The translations under genes were made by a program, and so were the position numbers. The notes beneath the pieces were generated by a model. The model was not told the origin of the DNA, searched no databases, and saw nothing but the letters and a program-made list of their open reading frames with translations. A stretch of 53,710 nucleotides of DNA from Methanocalculus sp. (lineage in GTDB: Archaea > Halobacteriota > Methanomicrobia > Methanomicrobiales > Methanocorpusculaceae): the NCBI GenBank assembly GCA_013329165.1, contig DUKV01000069.1:1-53710 (forward strand), in the 5' to 3' direction. Shown here piece after piece: positions 43,995 through 52,665 of the stretch. The number at the start of each line of letters is the position of its first letter. Within the stretch, counting starts at the first letter, position 1.

Positions 43995-45575
43995 ATGGAA
44001 CCGATTCGAAGGATCAAAAAGTCTGGCAACAGAGAATACTGGTACGAAGAAACACCCTATTACGACCCGGTATCAAAACAGACTCGATATAAAAACTCCA
44101 AATATCTGGGTCGAAACATTGACGGAAAACCCGTTCGTATGCGGGATGCACCACAAGAAGTCAAAGATAAGCTCAAGAAAAATACCAAAACTATACCGAT
44201 CCGTTCTGCCTATGATCACGGCTCAATCATGCTCCTTAAGCAGATCATGCATGACCTGAAACTGGATCAGTACCTTCATGAGATCCTTAATGATTCAGAT
44301 GCTGCAATGGTGACTGCACTTGCACTCAACCGGATTATCAGACCACTGGCAATGAAAGATGTCGGGACATGGTATGCCGGAACCACTCTTGCCCTTGATT
44401 CACCACAGATTACTCTTACCGGCCAGAGGATCAGTGAACTGCTTGCTCGAATCGGAACCAGTACTGTTCCGCAACAACTGATGACGAGACTCCTGGAAGA
44501 GAACAGGACGAAACGAACACTGATCTATGATATCACCAGTCTCTCCAGCCATTCTTCCCTGATGAACCTCCTTGAATACGGTTATAACAGGGATGGCGTG
44601 TCACTTCCCCAGATTAATCTCTCACTCATCATGGACAAGGAACTCGGTATCCCGGTGATGTACGATCTCTATCCAGGGAGTATTACTGATGTCACAACGC
44701 TCACTGGAACCCTGAAGAAAATTGCTGCATATGGCGTGAAAGAGTATACCGCCATTATGGATCGTGGGTTCTTCAGCCAGCATAACCTTCTGGAGATGCT
44801 TGATCAGCAGATTTCATTCATTATCGCTGCAACGATCCAGCTGAAGGAAGTGAAACTCCTTCTCACCGAGGCGCAACGGGATATCACCAATGTTGAATAC
44901 CTGCAGAAGTTCAAAGACAAGACGATCTACGCAAAGCCAGTGACACTCCCGCTTGAGTCCTATCAATTGAAAGGGTATCTCTTCTATGATCCAAAACGGG
45001 AACTCGAGGAGAAGGAATCACTCACCAGCCGTCTGGTTGATATCAGGGATAAGCTGGCCACTGTCCGGCTGAAGAAGGAAAAACCTGCATATATCAGGTT
45101 TTATGAGATAGCTGGCAGGCTCAGGAATTTTTTCGATTGGAAAGCGGTTGATGATCGGATTGAGGCAACCATTCGGCAGAATGCTGTTGCACAACGGATG
45201 AACAGAATGGGGAAGTTCATGGTGTTTTATTCAGGAGATGTTGACTGGTTGACTGCTCTGTCTCTGTACAGGGAACGTGATGAGATTGAGAAGGAGATAG
45301 AGATGATGACGTCAGATCTGGATGTTCTCCCACTGAATACGCATAAGGACAGTACCACAAGCGGCTTCATCTTTATTGTGTTTGTGGCTTTGATCATCCG
45401 GGCCAGGTTGCTACGGATGATGACGGAAGCAGGGTTGCTGAAACACTATTCTGTTAAGAGCCTCTTGCTTGAGCTCGATACGCTCAAAAAGATCACTCTT
45501 GCAGATGGGCAGGTGATGACGACTGAGATGACAAAGAAACAGCGGCTCATTCTTGAAGCACTTGAAATCATGTGA
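43995..45575 (+). CDS. IS1634/IS4-like DDE transposase
   Basis: 526 residues from ATG 43995 (MEPIRRIKKSGN); the frame is open back to 43968, but those codons lie inside the hairpin. The DDE triad can be placed at Asp in LIYDITSLSS, Asp in AIMDRGFFSQ and Glu in YRERDEIEKEI. Long insert region of the IS4/IS1634 group is present between the second Asp and Glu. No stop codon or frameshift interrupts it, so the element may be active. Confidence 0.9.
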   Translation: MEPIRRIKKSGNREYWYEETPYYDPVSKQTRYKNSKYLGRNIDGKPVRMRDAPQEVKDKLKKNTKTIPIRSAYDHGSIMLLKQIMHDLKLDQYLHEILNDSDAAMVTALALNRIIRPLAMKDVGTWYAGTTLALDSPQITLTGQRISELLARIGTSTVPQQLMTRLLEENRTKRTLIYDITSLSSHSSLMNLLEYGYNRDGVSLPQINLSLIMDKELGIPVMYDLYPGSITDVTTLTGTLKKIAAYGVKEYTAIMDRGFFSQHNLLEMLDQQISFIIAATIQLKEVKLLLTEAQRDITNVEYLQKFKDKTIYAKPVTLPLESYQLKGYLFYDPKRELEEKESLTSRLVDIRDKLATVRLKKEKPAYIRFYEIAGRLRNFFDWKAVDDRIEATIRQNAVAQRMNRMGKFMVFYSGDVDWLTALSLYRERDEIEKEIEMMTSDLDVLPLNTHKDSTTSGFIFIVFVALIIRARLLRMMTEAGLLKHYSVKSLLLELDTLKKITLADGQVMTTEMTKKQRLILEALEIM

Positions 45576-45632
45576 CTACGTTTTCCGGGAGTTCAGGATT
45601 AAATTGCAATGTCTGTGGTAACACCGCTATTG

Positions 45633-45664
45633 CAAGCCCCGCCGTTTAGGACGGGGTAGTTGAC
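45633..45664 (+). repeat. Relic right end of an IS200/IS605 element
   Basis: CCCCG at 45637-45641 and CGGGG at 45652-45656 enclose a GCCGTTTAGGA-like loop and are followed by TAGTTGAC. The hairpin with a TTTAG loop and a trailing TTGAC resembles right ends of archaeal IS200/IS605 elements. No tnpB is found to its left; the IS1634-like element ends 40 bases upstream, so the older element was probably truncated. Confidence 0.45.
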
Positions 45665-45877
45665 GATGTGAGAATGGAATAGGTCACGGAGCGGTCCAGA
45701 GTCGTGTTCATGATCTCGACTGCAAGATCTGCCCGCTCGGATATGGCGAGGAGATCGATCTCATCGCCCCGGCGGTTCCACCCTGAGCCGACTGCCGTTG
45801 ATAAAGAGGAACGAGGGGCTCTGTGCATAGAGGTGCTGCGTCAGCTTGAGCTCGTCTATCCCGCCATAGTATTTCAT
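45646..45877 (-). pseudogene. Broken, unrecognised reading frame
   Basis: An ORF from ATG 45877 (MKYYGGIDELKLTQHLYAQS...) stops at 45761-45763. A neighbouring frame begins before that stop and continues with RRGDEIDLLAISERADLAVE to 45646. The two together look like one coding region with a single-base shift around the CCGCCGGGGCG run. The second part runs into the IS200/IS605-like hairpin, so the gene also lacks its end. I do not recognise the protein; the DEIDLLAI stretch is weakly like the DUF234 part of archaeal ATPases. Confidence 0.4.
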
Positions 45878-45899
45878 AATAATTATAGCTATAATTATT
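45878..45899. repeat. Perfect 22-bp AT-rich palindrome
   Basis: AATAATTATAG followed by its exact reverse complement CTATAATTATT. It lies directly before the ATG of the broken minus-strand frame, where it could be promoter and operator, and 150 bases before the DUF4143 gene on the other strand. Confidence 0.7.
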
Positions 45900-45937
45900 A
45901 TAAATATAATTATTGTTGGAGGTTCGAAGGGGCGACG

Positions 45938-45951
45938 TATAGTATACTATA
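45938..45951. promoter_or_regulatory. Palindromic candidate operator before the DUF4143 gene
   Basis: TATAGTATACTATA is a perfect 14-bp palindrome. A related half, CTATACTATAAG, follows at 45975-45985 and overlaps the likely promoter (TATA-like sequence about 45974-45990). The pair suggests a regulator-binding site. The regulator is unknown. Confidence 0.45.
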
Positions 45952-46016
45952 ACAAAAACCCCGAAAAACTTTCACTATACTATAAGTTTTATCTCCTCCC
46001 GGCACAATGGTATCCT

Positions 46017-46023
46017 GGAGGTG
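46017..46023 (+). promoter_or_regulatory. Ribosome-binding site deciding the DUF4143 start
   Basis: GGAGGTG, a perfect Shine-Dalgarno match, ends 4 nt before ATG 46028 and only 1 nt before ATG 46025. It lies inside the longer open frame that begins at 46007, so that upstream ATG is not the start. Confidence 0.7.
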
Positions 46024-46027
46024 TATG

Positions 46028-47350
46028 ATGCGGGAACTATCAAAACTCACGATACTCGAGATCCTCCAGGAATGGAACTACTGGGATCGGGAGTTTGAGA
46101 CATATGTGCAACGGCCGGTATACAGTTCGATCCTTGAGCGGTACAGGAGATCGAATGAGATCATCGTCCTGACAGGAATACGGAGGAGTGGAAAATCAAC
46201 GCTTCTGAAACAGGAGATGGAGGCACTTGCAGGGAGCAGGGATAAGAAAGAGCTTTTGTATATCAATTTTGAAGACCCCAGGCTCTCTGAAGATGCAGAT
46301 CCTGATACCCTTGACCTTCTTCTTGAGACATACAGGGAAGCGATCAACCCTGACGGGGAGGTCTTCCTCTTCCTTGACGAGGTGCAGAATGTTGACCGAT
46401 GGGAGAAGTGGGTCAGGAAAGCCCATGATCTGAAGAAGGCGACGATCTATATCACCGGTTCTTCATCAAAGCTCCTCTCCGGCGAGGTGGCGTCATCGAT
46501 CAGCGGGAGATATCTCCAGATTACTGTCTATCCTCTCAGCTTTTTAGAATTCCTCTCCTTCAATGGCCTTGAATGCCGGACTATCGCTGATTACCCGGCA
46601 AAAAGGAGAGAGATTCATCAGCTTTTTGATGGCTACCTGAGATATGGCGGTTTTCCCAAGGTCGTCCTTGTTGACGAGGATCTGAAGAAGGAAGAGATTC
46701 TCTCATACTTCAACACGATCCTGCTGCATGATATTCTGGCACGCTATGGGCTGAGAAACTATGATATGCTGAAGAAAATGGTCGAATATATCCTTACGAA
46801 TGATACGAAACAGAACAGCGTTCACAGTATCAGTAAGGCGCTTTCATACAACTACGCCACTGTATCCGATTATGTTGATTACCTCAAAGCAACGTACATG
46901 ATAACAGAGCTTCGAAATTATGATCACTCCCTGAAGAAACAGCTGAGAAGTGACGTGAAATACTATTGTATCGACACCGGATTTATTAATGCCGTCTCGT
47001 TCCTCTTCTCCGAGAATATCGGCCGGTTACACGAGAATATCGTCTTTAATGAATTCATCCGCCGGGGGCAGGGAACAGGGCTCTTCTATCTCAATGAAGG
47101 GGGGCAGGGTGGGTATGAATGCGATTTTATCATACAGGAGAAAGGCCGGATCACCGCTGCATATCAGGTCTGCTATGAGCTGCATGACAAGAATATGGAG
47201 CGTGAGGTCGCCGGTCTTGTCATGGCCTGTAAAAAGTTCGGCCTGCCGGGGGGGACGATCATCACCGAACACCAGCAGAAGACGATTGAAGTGGATGAAT
47301 TGAAGATTGAGGTTCTGCCGGTGACTGCGTTTCTGGTGGGTTTTGGGTGA
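46028..47350 (+). CDS. AAA-type ATPase with DUF4143 domain
   Basis: 440 residues. The N-terminal ATPase has Walker A TGIRRSGKST (about residues 55-64) and Walker B VFLFLDEVQNV. A helical lid and winged-helix-like part follow, then a C-terminal DUF4143/nuclease-like domain with NEGGQGGYECDFIIQEKGR. This family is common in archaea and patchily distributed; some think it acts on DNA or is part of defence or toxin-like systems, but its role is not established. It lies in an accessory stretch next to insertion elements, which fits horizontal transfer. Confidence 0.88.
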   Translation: MRELSKLTILEILQEWNYWDREFETYVQRPVYSSILERYRRSNEIIVLTGIRRSGKSTLLKQEMEALAGSRDKKELLYINFEDPRLSEDADPDTLDLLLETYREAINPDGEVFLFLDEVQNVDRWEKWVRKAHDLKKATIYITGSSSKLLSGEVASSISGRYLQITVYPLSFLEFLSFNGLECRTIADYPAKRREIHQLFDGYLRYGGFPKVVLVDEDLKKEEILSYFNTILLHDILARYGLRNYDMLKKMVEYILTNDTKQNSVHSISKALSYNYATVSDYVDYLKATYMITELRNYDHSLKKQLRSDVKYYCIDTGFINAVSFLFSENIGRLHENIVFNEFIRRGQGTGLFYLNEGGQGGYECDFIIQEKGRITAAYQVCYELHDKNMEREVAGLVMACKKFGLPGGTIITEHQQKTIEVDELKIEVLPVTAFLVGFG

Positions 47351-47444
47351 TCCCCGCTCCACTGATCTTCGCCAGAGATGCCTACGGATACCTTTTTCCC
47401 TTCCAAAGTGAGACTCACACTCAGAAGAATTCGGAGCAGTCAGC

Positions 47445-48170
47445 ATGTCCACAGTCATCAGTGCAACAGATATTGTGAAAGAGTATGGCAATCTCCGTGC
47501 CGTGGATTGCGTCACACTTACGGTGGAAGAAGGAGCACTCTTTGGGTTGCTTGGACCAAATGGTTCCGGGAAAACGACGATGATAAAGATCCTGACCGGC
47601 CAGATTACACCGACCGCGGGATCGGCTGCTGTCCTCGGCATAGACCCCGTTGCAGATCCGGTTCTGGTACGGAGGAATATCGGGATCATCCCCGAACAGG
47701 AGACGCCCCCGAGTTTCCTCTCGGCAATGGAGTACCTTGCGTTTGTCGGAGCTGTCAGGAATATCCCGGATTGTGAAGAAAAAGCAGACTGGTGGTTCGA
47801 CTTCCTCGATTTTGCAGATAAGAAAGATGTTCTCTGCAAGGATCTCTCACGCGGCACACGGCAGAAGCTGATGTTTGCCCAGGCATTTATCCATGAGCCG
47901 GCACTCGCTCTCATAGACGAACCGCTCATCAACTTCGATCCGATCATGCAGGATCTCATCAAAGAGTATCTTGTTGATTATGTGAAGAACGGAAGGACGA
48001 TATTTCTCTCAACCCATATCCTCGAGGTCGCCGAGGAGATCTGTTCGGAATTTGCCATTCTCCATAAGGGAAAACTGCTCCATTGCGGCCCGGTCGCTGA
48101 ACTGACCAAAACGGGGGGAGATCTCTCCTCGTTCTTCCTCTCGCTTGTCAGGAAGGGTTACCATGCTTGA
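47445..48170 (+). CDS. ABC transporter ATP-binding protein
   Basis: 241-residue ATPase of the ABC-2 exporter type. Walker A LLGPNGSGKTT at about residues 34-44, signature LSRGTRQK, Walker B LALIDEPLINFD and switch His in STHILEVAEE. The helical domain contains IIPEQETPPSFLS. GGAGCA lies just before the ATG. It overlaps the permease gene by 8 nt; the two form a two-gene exporter. Substrate unknown. Confidence 0.92.
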   Translation: MSTVISATDIVKEYGNLRAVDCVTLTVEEGALFGLLGPNGSGKTTMIKILTGQITPTAGSAAVLGIDPVADPVLVRRNIGIIPEQETPPSFLSAMEYLAFVGAVRNIPDCEEKADWWFDFLDFADKKDVLCKDLSRGTRQKLMFAQAFIHEPALALIDEPLINFDPIMQDLIKEYLVDYVKNGRTIFLSTHILEVAEEICSEFAILHKGKLLHCGPVAELTKTGGDLSSFFLSLVRKGYHA

Positions 48171-49569
48171 TCTCTTCAGTGCGATGATGAAAGAAGAGTG
48201 GCGGATGCATTCCACGGTCTTCGGAAGCCTCTCGTTTGCCCTCTTTCCGGTGATGATCTTCGGGATCGCATTCATGGCTTCGTTTCTGATTCCGATAATC
48301 CAGGCATCCCTTCCTCCCGGATACCTCACGCTGATCATCCACGCAAGCTACCTGATGCTCGGCCTGATGGTCGGGGGGTTTGGGCTGCTTGGCAGCGAAG
48401 TGATGAACCGGAGGTTCGGGCAGGTGAGCCTCCTTGCCTATTCTGCACGGAGCCTGCCATTATCTGAGACGATCATCTTCCTGACCTTTGTCGTCAAGGA
48501 CACCGTCTACTATTTCCTCCTCTGGGTCCTGCCGTTTGGATTTGGGTATATTCTGGCATCACCCTTCACAGGGGTTCCGTTTTTCTCTGCTCTCCTGCTC
48601 CTCGCAACACTGACACTCTCGTTCCTCTTCGGACTCTGTGGTATCTTCTTCCTCTCGTCAGTCTATGCACGATCAACCGTGATCTTCTGGCTTCTCCTCA
48701 TCATCCTCTTCACCTGCATCGGGGGAACTGTTCTTGTGACTGCGATAAACCCGGCCCTCTTCTTCCCGCCCCTGCTCATCTATAACGCGCCTTCGGTTGC
48801 AAACCTTCTCCTTGCAATGCTCGTTCTTCTCCTCCTCTTCGCAAGCGCAACACTCCTCTTCGATCCGGTCTCTCCCGGTTCTGCAAAGAGATATCCTGAT
48901 GCGTTCACCCCCCTGTCGAAAAGGCTCTCCAGACTCCAAAACTCCCCGCTTGTAGCAAAAGATATCCTTGATCTCTTTCGGAGCGGGAGCCTGATCGGCC
49001 AGACGATCTTCTCCTTCCTCCTGCCGCTTCTCGTTATCTGGTTCTTCCTCTCCCTGCTCGCTGATTTCCTGCCGCCACAGGGTCTCATCTTCTTAATCGC
49101 GATCACAACCGGCGTCATCGCATCGACGATGTACACCTGGGTGACCATGTTCGACAGTGTCAGCTCATATGCCTGCCTCCCGGTTGATATCAGCACAATG
49201 ATCGCAGGCAAACTCACCACATTTGGGATTCTTCAGGTGATCCCCGCGATCTTCATCGGTATCATCGCCATAGTCTCAGGAGATGGCATCTACCTGGTAC
49301 CGGCTGTCGTCCTCTCACTCTCGGTCTCCTTCTACGCTACCGCAGTGATGGTCTGGCTCTCAGGGCTCTCCCCGAACGTGCTCGTCTATGATGTAAAAGT
49401 ACTCGCTGCATACCTCTTTCTGGTCGGGATCGCCATTGCCCTCCTGACAGCAGCCGGGTACTCGAACGCCGACTATGCCTACTTTGCAGTCCTGCTCGCC
49501 ATACCGGCATGGTACTTCATCCGGAGTGGGAGAGCCCGGTGGAACGCGGTGGAGCCGGAGGGGTTCTGA
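48163..49569 (+). CDS. ABC transporter permease
   Basis: 468 residues with about ten to twelve membrane helices in two groups separated by a soluble loop (residues about 235-290, including DAFTPLSKRLSRLQNSP). ATG 48163 overlaps the ATPase gene by 8 nt; the frame is open a few codons upstream. No periplasmic-binding partner is present, so export is more likely than import. The family was not recognised beyond ABC-2-like permease. Confidence 0.82.
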   Translation: MLDLFSAMMKEEWRMHSTVFGSLSFALFPVMIFGIAFMASFLIPIIQASLPPGYLTLIIHASYLMLGLMVGGFGLLGSEVMNRRFGQVSLLAYSARSLPLSETIIFLTFVVKDTVYYFLLWVLPFGFGYILASPFTGVPFFSALLLLATLTLSFLFGLCGIFFLSSVYARSTVIFWLLLIILFTCIGGTVLVTAINPALFFPPLLIYNAPSVANLLLAMLVLLLLFASATLLFDPVSPGSAKRYPDAFTPLSKRLSRLQNSPLVAKDILDLFRSGSLIGQTIFSFLLPLLVIWFFLSLLADFLPPQGLIFLIAITTGVIASTMYTWVTMFDSVSSYACLPVDISTMIAGKLTTFGILQVIPAIFIGIIAIVSGDGIYLVPAVVLSLSVSFYATAVMVWLSGLSPNVLVYDVKVLAAYLFLVGIAIALLTAAGYSNADYAYFAVLLAIPAWYFIRSGRARWNAVEPEGF

Positions 49570-49628
49570 GGAGAAGATGGAGGAACGAAGATCTGTTTGT
49601 GGCAGGGAAAGGGATCAGATCTCATCCT

Positions 49629-52601
49629 TCACCGTTCCCGCCACGCCCCCTCAGGCACCAGTATCTCAAACCTCGCCCCTTCTCCATATTCCCCGGTCTC
49701 GGCAATCGTAATCCCGGTGATCGCCAGGATCTCCCGTGAGAGGAAGAGCCCAAAGCCCGTATGCTTCCCAAAACCCCGCTCGAAGATCCGCTCCTTCTGC
49801 TCATCAGGAACACCCGGTCCATCATCCTCCCAGATGATCGCAAGCTGCCCGTCCCGCTCCTCGCACCGGATCTCCACCCGGCTCGCCCCTTCGGCATGCC
49901 GGAGGGTATTCTCCATCAGATTTTCGAAGACCCTCTCGATCATCGGATCGGCAAAGACGGTGGTTTCATCAGAGAGATGCCTGATGATGGGCAGCCGGCC
50001 ATCATCGATTGGTTCGATCAAATCCCTGACCGGTATCCAGACCGGTGCCTGCATCCCCAGGTTTTCATACTGGCGGGTGAACTCGATCTGCCGTTCGATT
50101 GATTTGACCGCCTTCTCAATATCAGCGAGGTACATATCCTGCTGGTCGCCCTCTTTCTCCCTCTTCAGCCAGATGTAGCCGTCAATAACCATGATCTTGT
50201 TCAGGATATCGTGCCGGGTGACACTGGAGAGGATCTGGAGTTTCTTGTTGGCGGACTGAAGCGCTTTCTCCTCCTTCTTCCGGTCGGTGATATCGATACA
50301 GGAGCCCATCATGGCGATCGGAGCACCGGATGGGTCACGGACAAGGCTGGTGGCAAGCTCAAGGATGATCTCTGATCCATCCTTTCTGGTCCCCTGTACT
50401 TCGCCTGACCAGCTGCCGTTCTTTTGTATTGAATCAGCTATCTCCCGGCCAATAGCTTCAGCCGTCCACAAGGAGGGGATTGATTCTCCGAGCACCTCGT
50501 TGATATCCGATACTCCCCACATTGAAAGGAATGCGGGATTGGCATAGGTGATATCTCCGGAGAGATCGGTGATGGCAAGACCGTTTAATGATGCGTCAAT
50601 GGATGCATCCTTCAAAAGAAGCTCTTCTACAGCGAGCTTTTGTTCGGTGATATCTTCAAAGATTGTGGCAAATCTCTTCTCATCAGTTTTGTATGCCGAG
50701 ATGATGAAGTGCTTCTTCATAGGTTGGAAATAGGTTTCAAAGACTACCGGTTCTCCCGACTGAACCACCCCTGCATATTCTTCAAGATAGGGCGGATCAT
50801 TGACATTGTATATCTCCCGGCTCGTCTTTCCGATGGCATCCTTCCACCTGACTCCAAGGACCCTCTCAAATGCGGCATTGATCTCAATGATCCGGTAATC
50901 TATTGGTCTTCCATCCTCGCTGTAGATGAGTTCGTGGAGGGCTGATCCCTCGATCATATTCATAAAGAGGGACTTGAATTTCTGCTGGCTCTCCAAAAGT
51001 GCATCTTCTGCCTCTTTCCGTTCTGTGATATCATGGAGGACTTCGATGACCAGTTCGATCTCGCCGTTCTCGTCAGGAACCGGGTTGCTTGTGCATTCCA
51101 TGAACATCCCAAGCTCCGGTATATACCGCTCGACTGTCTCCTGCTTCTTTGATCCGACTGCCTGCGAGGTGGCACAGAGTTCACAGGGGCTGCTCCGTCC
51201 GATGATCTCATAACATCTCCTGCCATCAATCTCCTCTGGTTTCAGTCCGAGCATCTCGTAGCCGGTCTTATTGTACCTGAGGATGGTATGGTCAGGCAGC
51301 TGAAGCCCGACGATATCGGGGATGCCATCCAGCATCGCCTCGAGGAGCCTCTTGGTCATCTTCCCCTCAAGCCCGGCTCTCCTCCTCTCCGTCACATCCC
51401 GGCTCACAATGAGGATCGCAGTTGCGGTCCCCCCGCTGTCACGGAGGACGGTTATGGTATTATTGATCCAGATCGTTGATCCATCCTTTCTGTATGTCTC
51501 AAGATCAAGGCTGACAACACCAACCGGTTCTCCGGCAGCCTCACGTTCCAGTTCCTCCTGGAATGTCCGCATGGCAATCGCCAGGGATTCCGGTACCAGC
51601 ACGGAATCCAGAGACTGGTTCATTGCCTCCTGAACCGTGAGTCCACGCAGGGATTCAACAGACGGGCTGACATAGGTAAACCTGAGCGAGAGATCCAGAA
51701 TCGAGATCGTCTCGGTCATATTCTCGGTGATCAGCCGGTACAGCCGTTCGCTCTTCTGTACTGCTTTCTCTGCCTCTTTCTGCTCTGTTATGTCCCGTAT
51801 GGTCTCGATCGCCCCGACGACATCCCCGCTCTCGGTATACAAGGGGGATGCCCTGCATGCAAGGACAGTATACCTGCCCAGCGGCCGTGGCAGGGAGGTC
51901 TCTGCAATCAGTACATCGCCTTCTCTTCTGACTGGTGCATACTTTGATTGCAGAAGCTCCTCATCTGATTTAGAGACGAGATCGATCAGGATCGGCCGGC
52001 GTTCCCCGTAGAAGGGGAGAGAATATTCGTAATTGCCCTTCCCGATCATCTCCTTTGCGGAGATGCCGGTCATCTCCTCGATCGCCTGGTTCCATATGAT
52101 CACAATGCCATTGGAATCAATAGCGAAGGTGGGGTCAGGGAGGAACTGGATGATATCATAGAGCCGTTTCTCTGTCTCTTTTGCGAACTTCTCAGCATTC
52201 TTATGGGCAACAGCGGCATGGATCATATTGATGAGTTCGGCGAACTGCGACTTCGGATCGCCGCCTTTCTGGAGGTAGAAGTCCGCACCGCTGTTTAGGG
52301 CCTCGATGACGACATCCTCCCGCCCCTTTCCGGTGAAGATGATGAACGGAATTGTATTGCCCGACTGCCTCAGGTGTTTTAAAAAAGCGATCCCATTCAT
52401 CCCCGGCATCTGGTAATCCGAGACGATCGCATCAAAACGGTGGTCTGCAATGAGCCGGAGTCCCTCCTCCGCACCCCCTGTCGTAGTGACGGCGATATCC
52501 CCTGTCCGCTCAAGGAAGAGCTGCCCTATATCGAGGAGCGCGGGCTCGTCATCGACATAGAGGACAGATAGTGGTTGTGCCTCAGACCCGGTGGATGTCA
52601 T
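49629..52601 (-). CDS. Hybrid sensor: REC plus multiple PAS histidine kinase
   Basis: 990-residue soluble kinase. A receiver domain (about 12-130) has the acidic pair in VLYVDDEPALL and phospho-acceptor Asp in IVSDYQMPGMNG. About five PAS domains follow (for example AIDSNGIVIIWNQAIEEMTG, SLRFTYVSPSVESL, HTILRYNKTGYEML, DGRPIDYRIIEINAAFERV, DITYANPAFLSMWG). The transmitter has His797 in SVTRHDILNK and the ATPase domain with EDDGPGVP and TGFGLFL. The last 311 bp of the gene nearly duplicate the end of the next kinase gene. It starts 65 nt before that gene's stop, in the same direction. Confidence 0.92.
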   Translation of the reverse strand: MTSTGSEAQPLSVLYVDDEPALLDIGQLFLERTGDIAVTTTGGAEEGLRLIADHRFDAIVSDYQMPGMNGIAFLKHLRQSGNTIPFIIFTGKGREDVVIEALNSGADFYLQKGGDPKSQFAELINMIHAAVAHKNAEKFAKETEKRLYDIIQFLPDPTFAIDSNGIVIIWNQAIEEMTGISAKEMIGKGNYEYSLPFYGERRPILIDLVSKSDEELLQSKYAPVRREGDVLIAETSLPRPLGRYTVLACRASPLYTESGDVVGAIETIRDITEQKEAEKAVQKSERLYRLITENMTETISILDLSLRFTYVSPSVESLRGLTVQEAMNQSLDSVLVPESLAIAMRTFQEELEREAAGEPVGVVSLDLETYRKDGSTIWINNTITVLRDSGGTATAILIVSRDVTERRRAGLEGKMTKRLLEAMLDGIPDIVGLQLPDHTILRYNKTGYEMLGLKPEEIDGRRCYEIIGRSSPCELCATSQAVGSKKQETVERYIPELGMFMECTSNPVPDENGEIELVIEVLHDITERKEAEDALLESQQKFKSLFMNMIEGSALHELIYSEDGRPIDYRIIEINAAFERVLGVRWKDAIGKTSREIYNVNDPPYLEEYAGVVQSGEPVVFETYFQPMKKHFIISAYKTDEKRFATIFEDITEQKLAVEELLLKDASIDASLNGLAITDLSGDITYANPAFLSMWGVSDINEVLGESIPSLWTAEAIGREIADSIQKNGSWSGEVQGTRKDGSEIILELATSLVRDPSGAPIAMMGSCIDITDRKKEEKALQSANKKLQILSSVTRHDILNKIMVIDGYIWLKREKEGDQQDMYLADIEKAVKSIERQIEFTRQYENLGMQAPVWIPVRDLIEPIDDGRLPIIRHLSDETTVFADPMIERVFENLMENTLRHAEGASRVEIRCEERDGQLAIIWEDDGPGVPDEQKERIFERGFGKHTGFGLFLSREILAITGITIAETGEYGEGARFEILVPEGAWRER
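49640..49950. repeat. 311-bp repeat, copy A (kinase ATPase domain)
   Basis: Aligns without gaps to 52689-52999 with about 13 mismatches by eye (roughly 96 % identity). It encodes the end of the ATPase domain of the hybrid kinase. Mismatches cluster at the two ends; the middle 160 bases differ at a single site. Confidence 0.85.
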
Positions 52602-52665
52602 CTCTCCTCTTAGATGAGCATTAATGGTGAAAATACCTTCTCAATGATCAGGCTCCGAAATCAAA

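Larger units (their letters stand above)
43855..45597 (+). mobile_element. IS1634-like insertion sequence
   Basis: About 1743 bp with one transposase gene between imperfect terminal inverted repeats. The left end at 43855-43876 begins CCTGAACTTCCG; the right end at 45576-45597, read on the minus strand, begins CCTGAACTCCCG; 15 of 22 positions agree. I see no target-site duplication next to the ends, so either the borders are slightly off or the duplication has decayed. Confidence 0.75.
45598..46006. other. Gene-poor stretch with relics and palindromes
   Basis: No intact gene. It holds an IS200/IS605-like right-end hairpin (45637-45656), a broken minus-strand reading frame (45646-45877) and, to its right, AT-rich palindromes at 45878-45899 and 45938-45951 upstream of the DUF4143 gene. 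This looks like a spot repeatedly hit by insertions. Confidence 0.6.
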
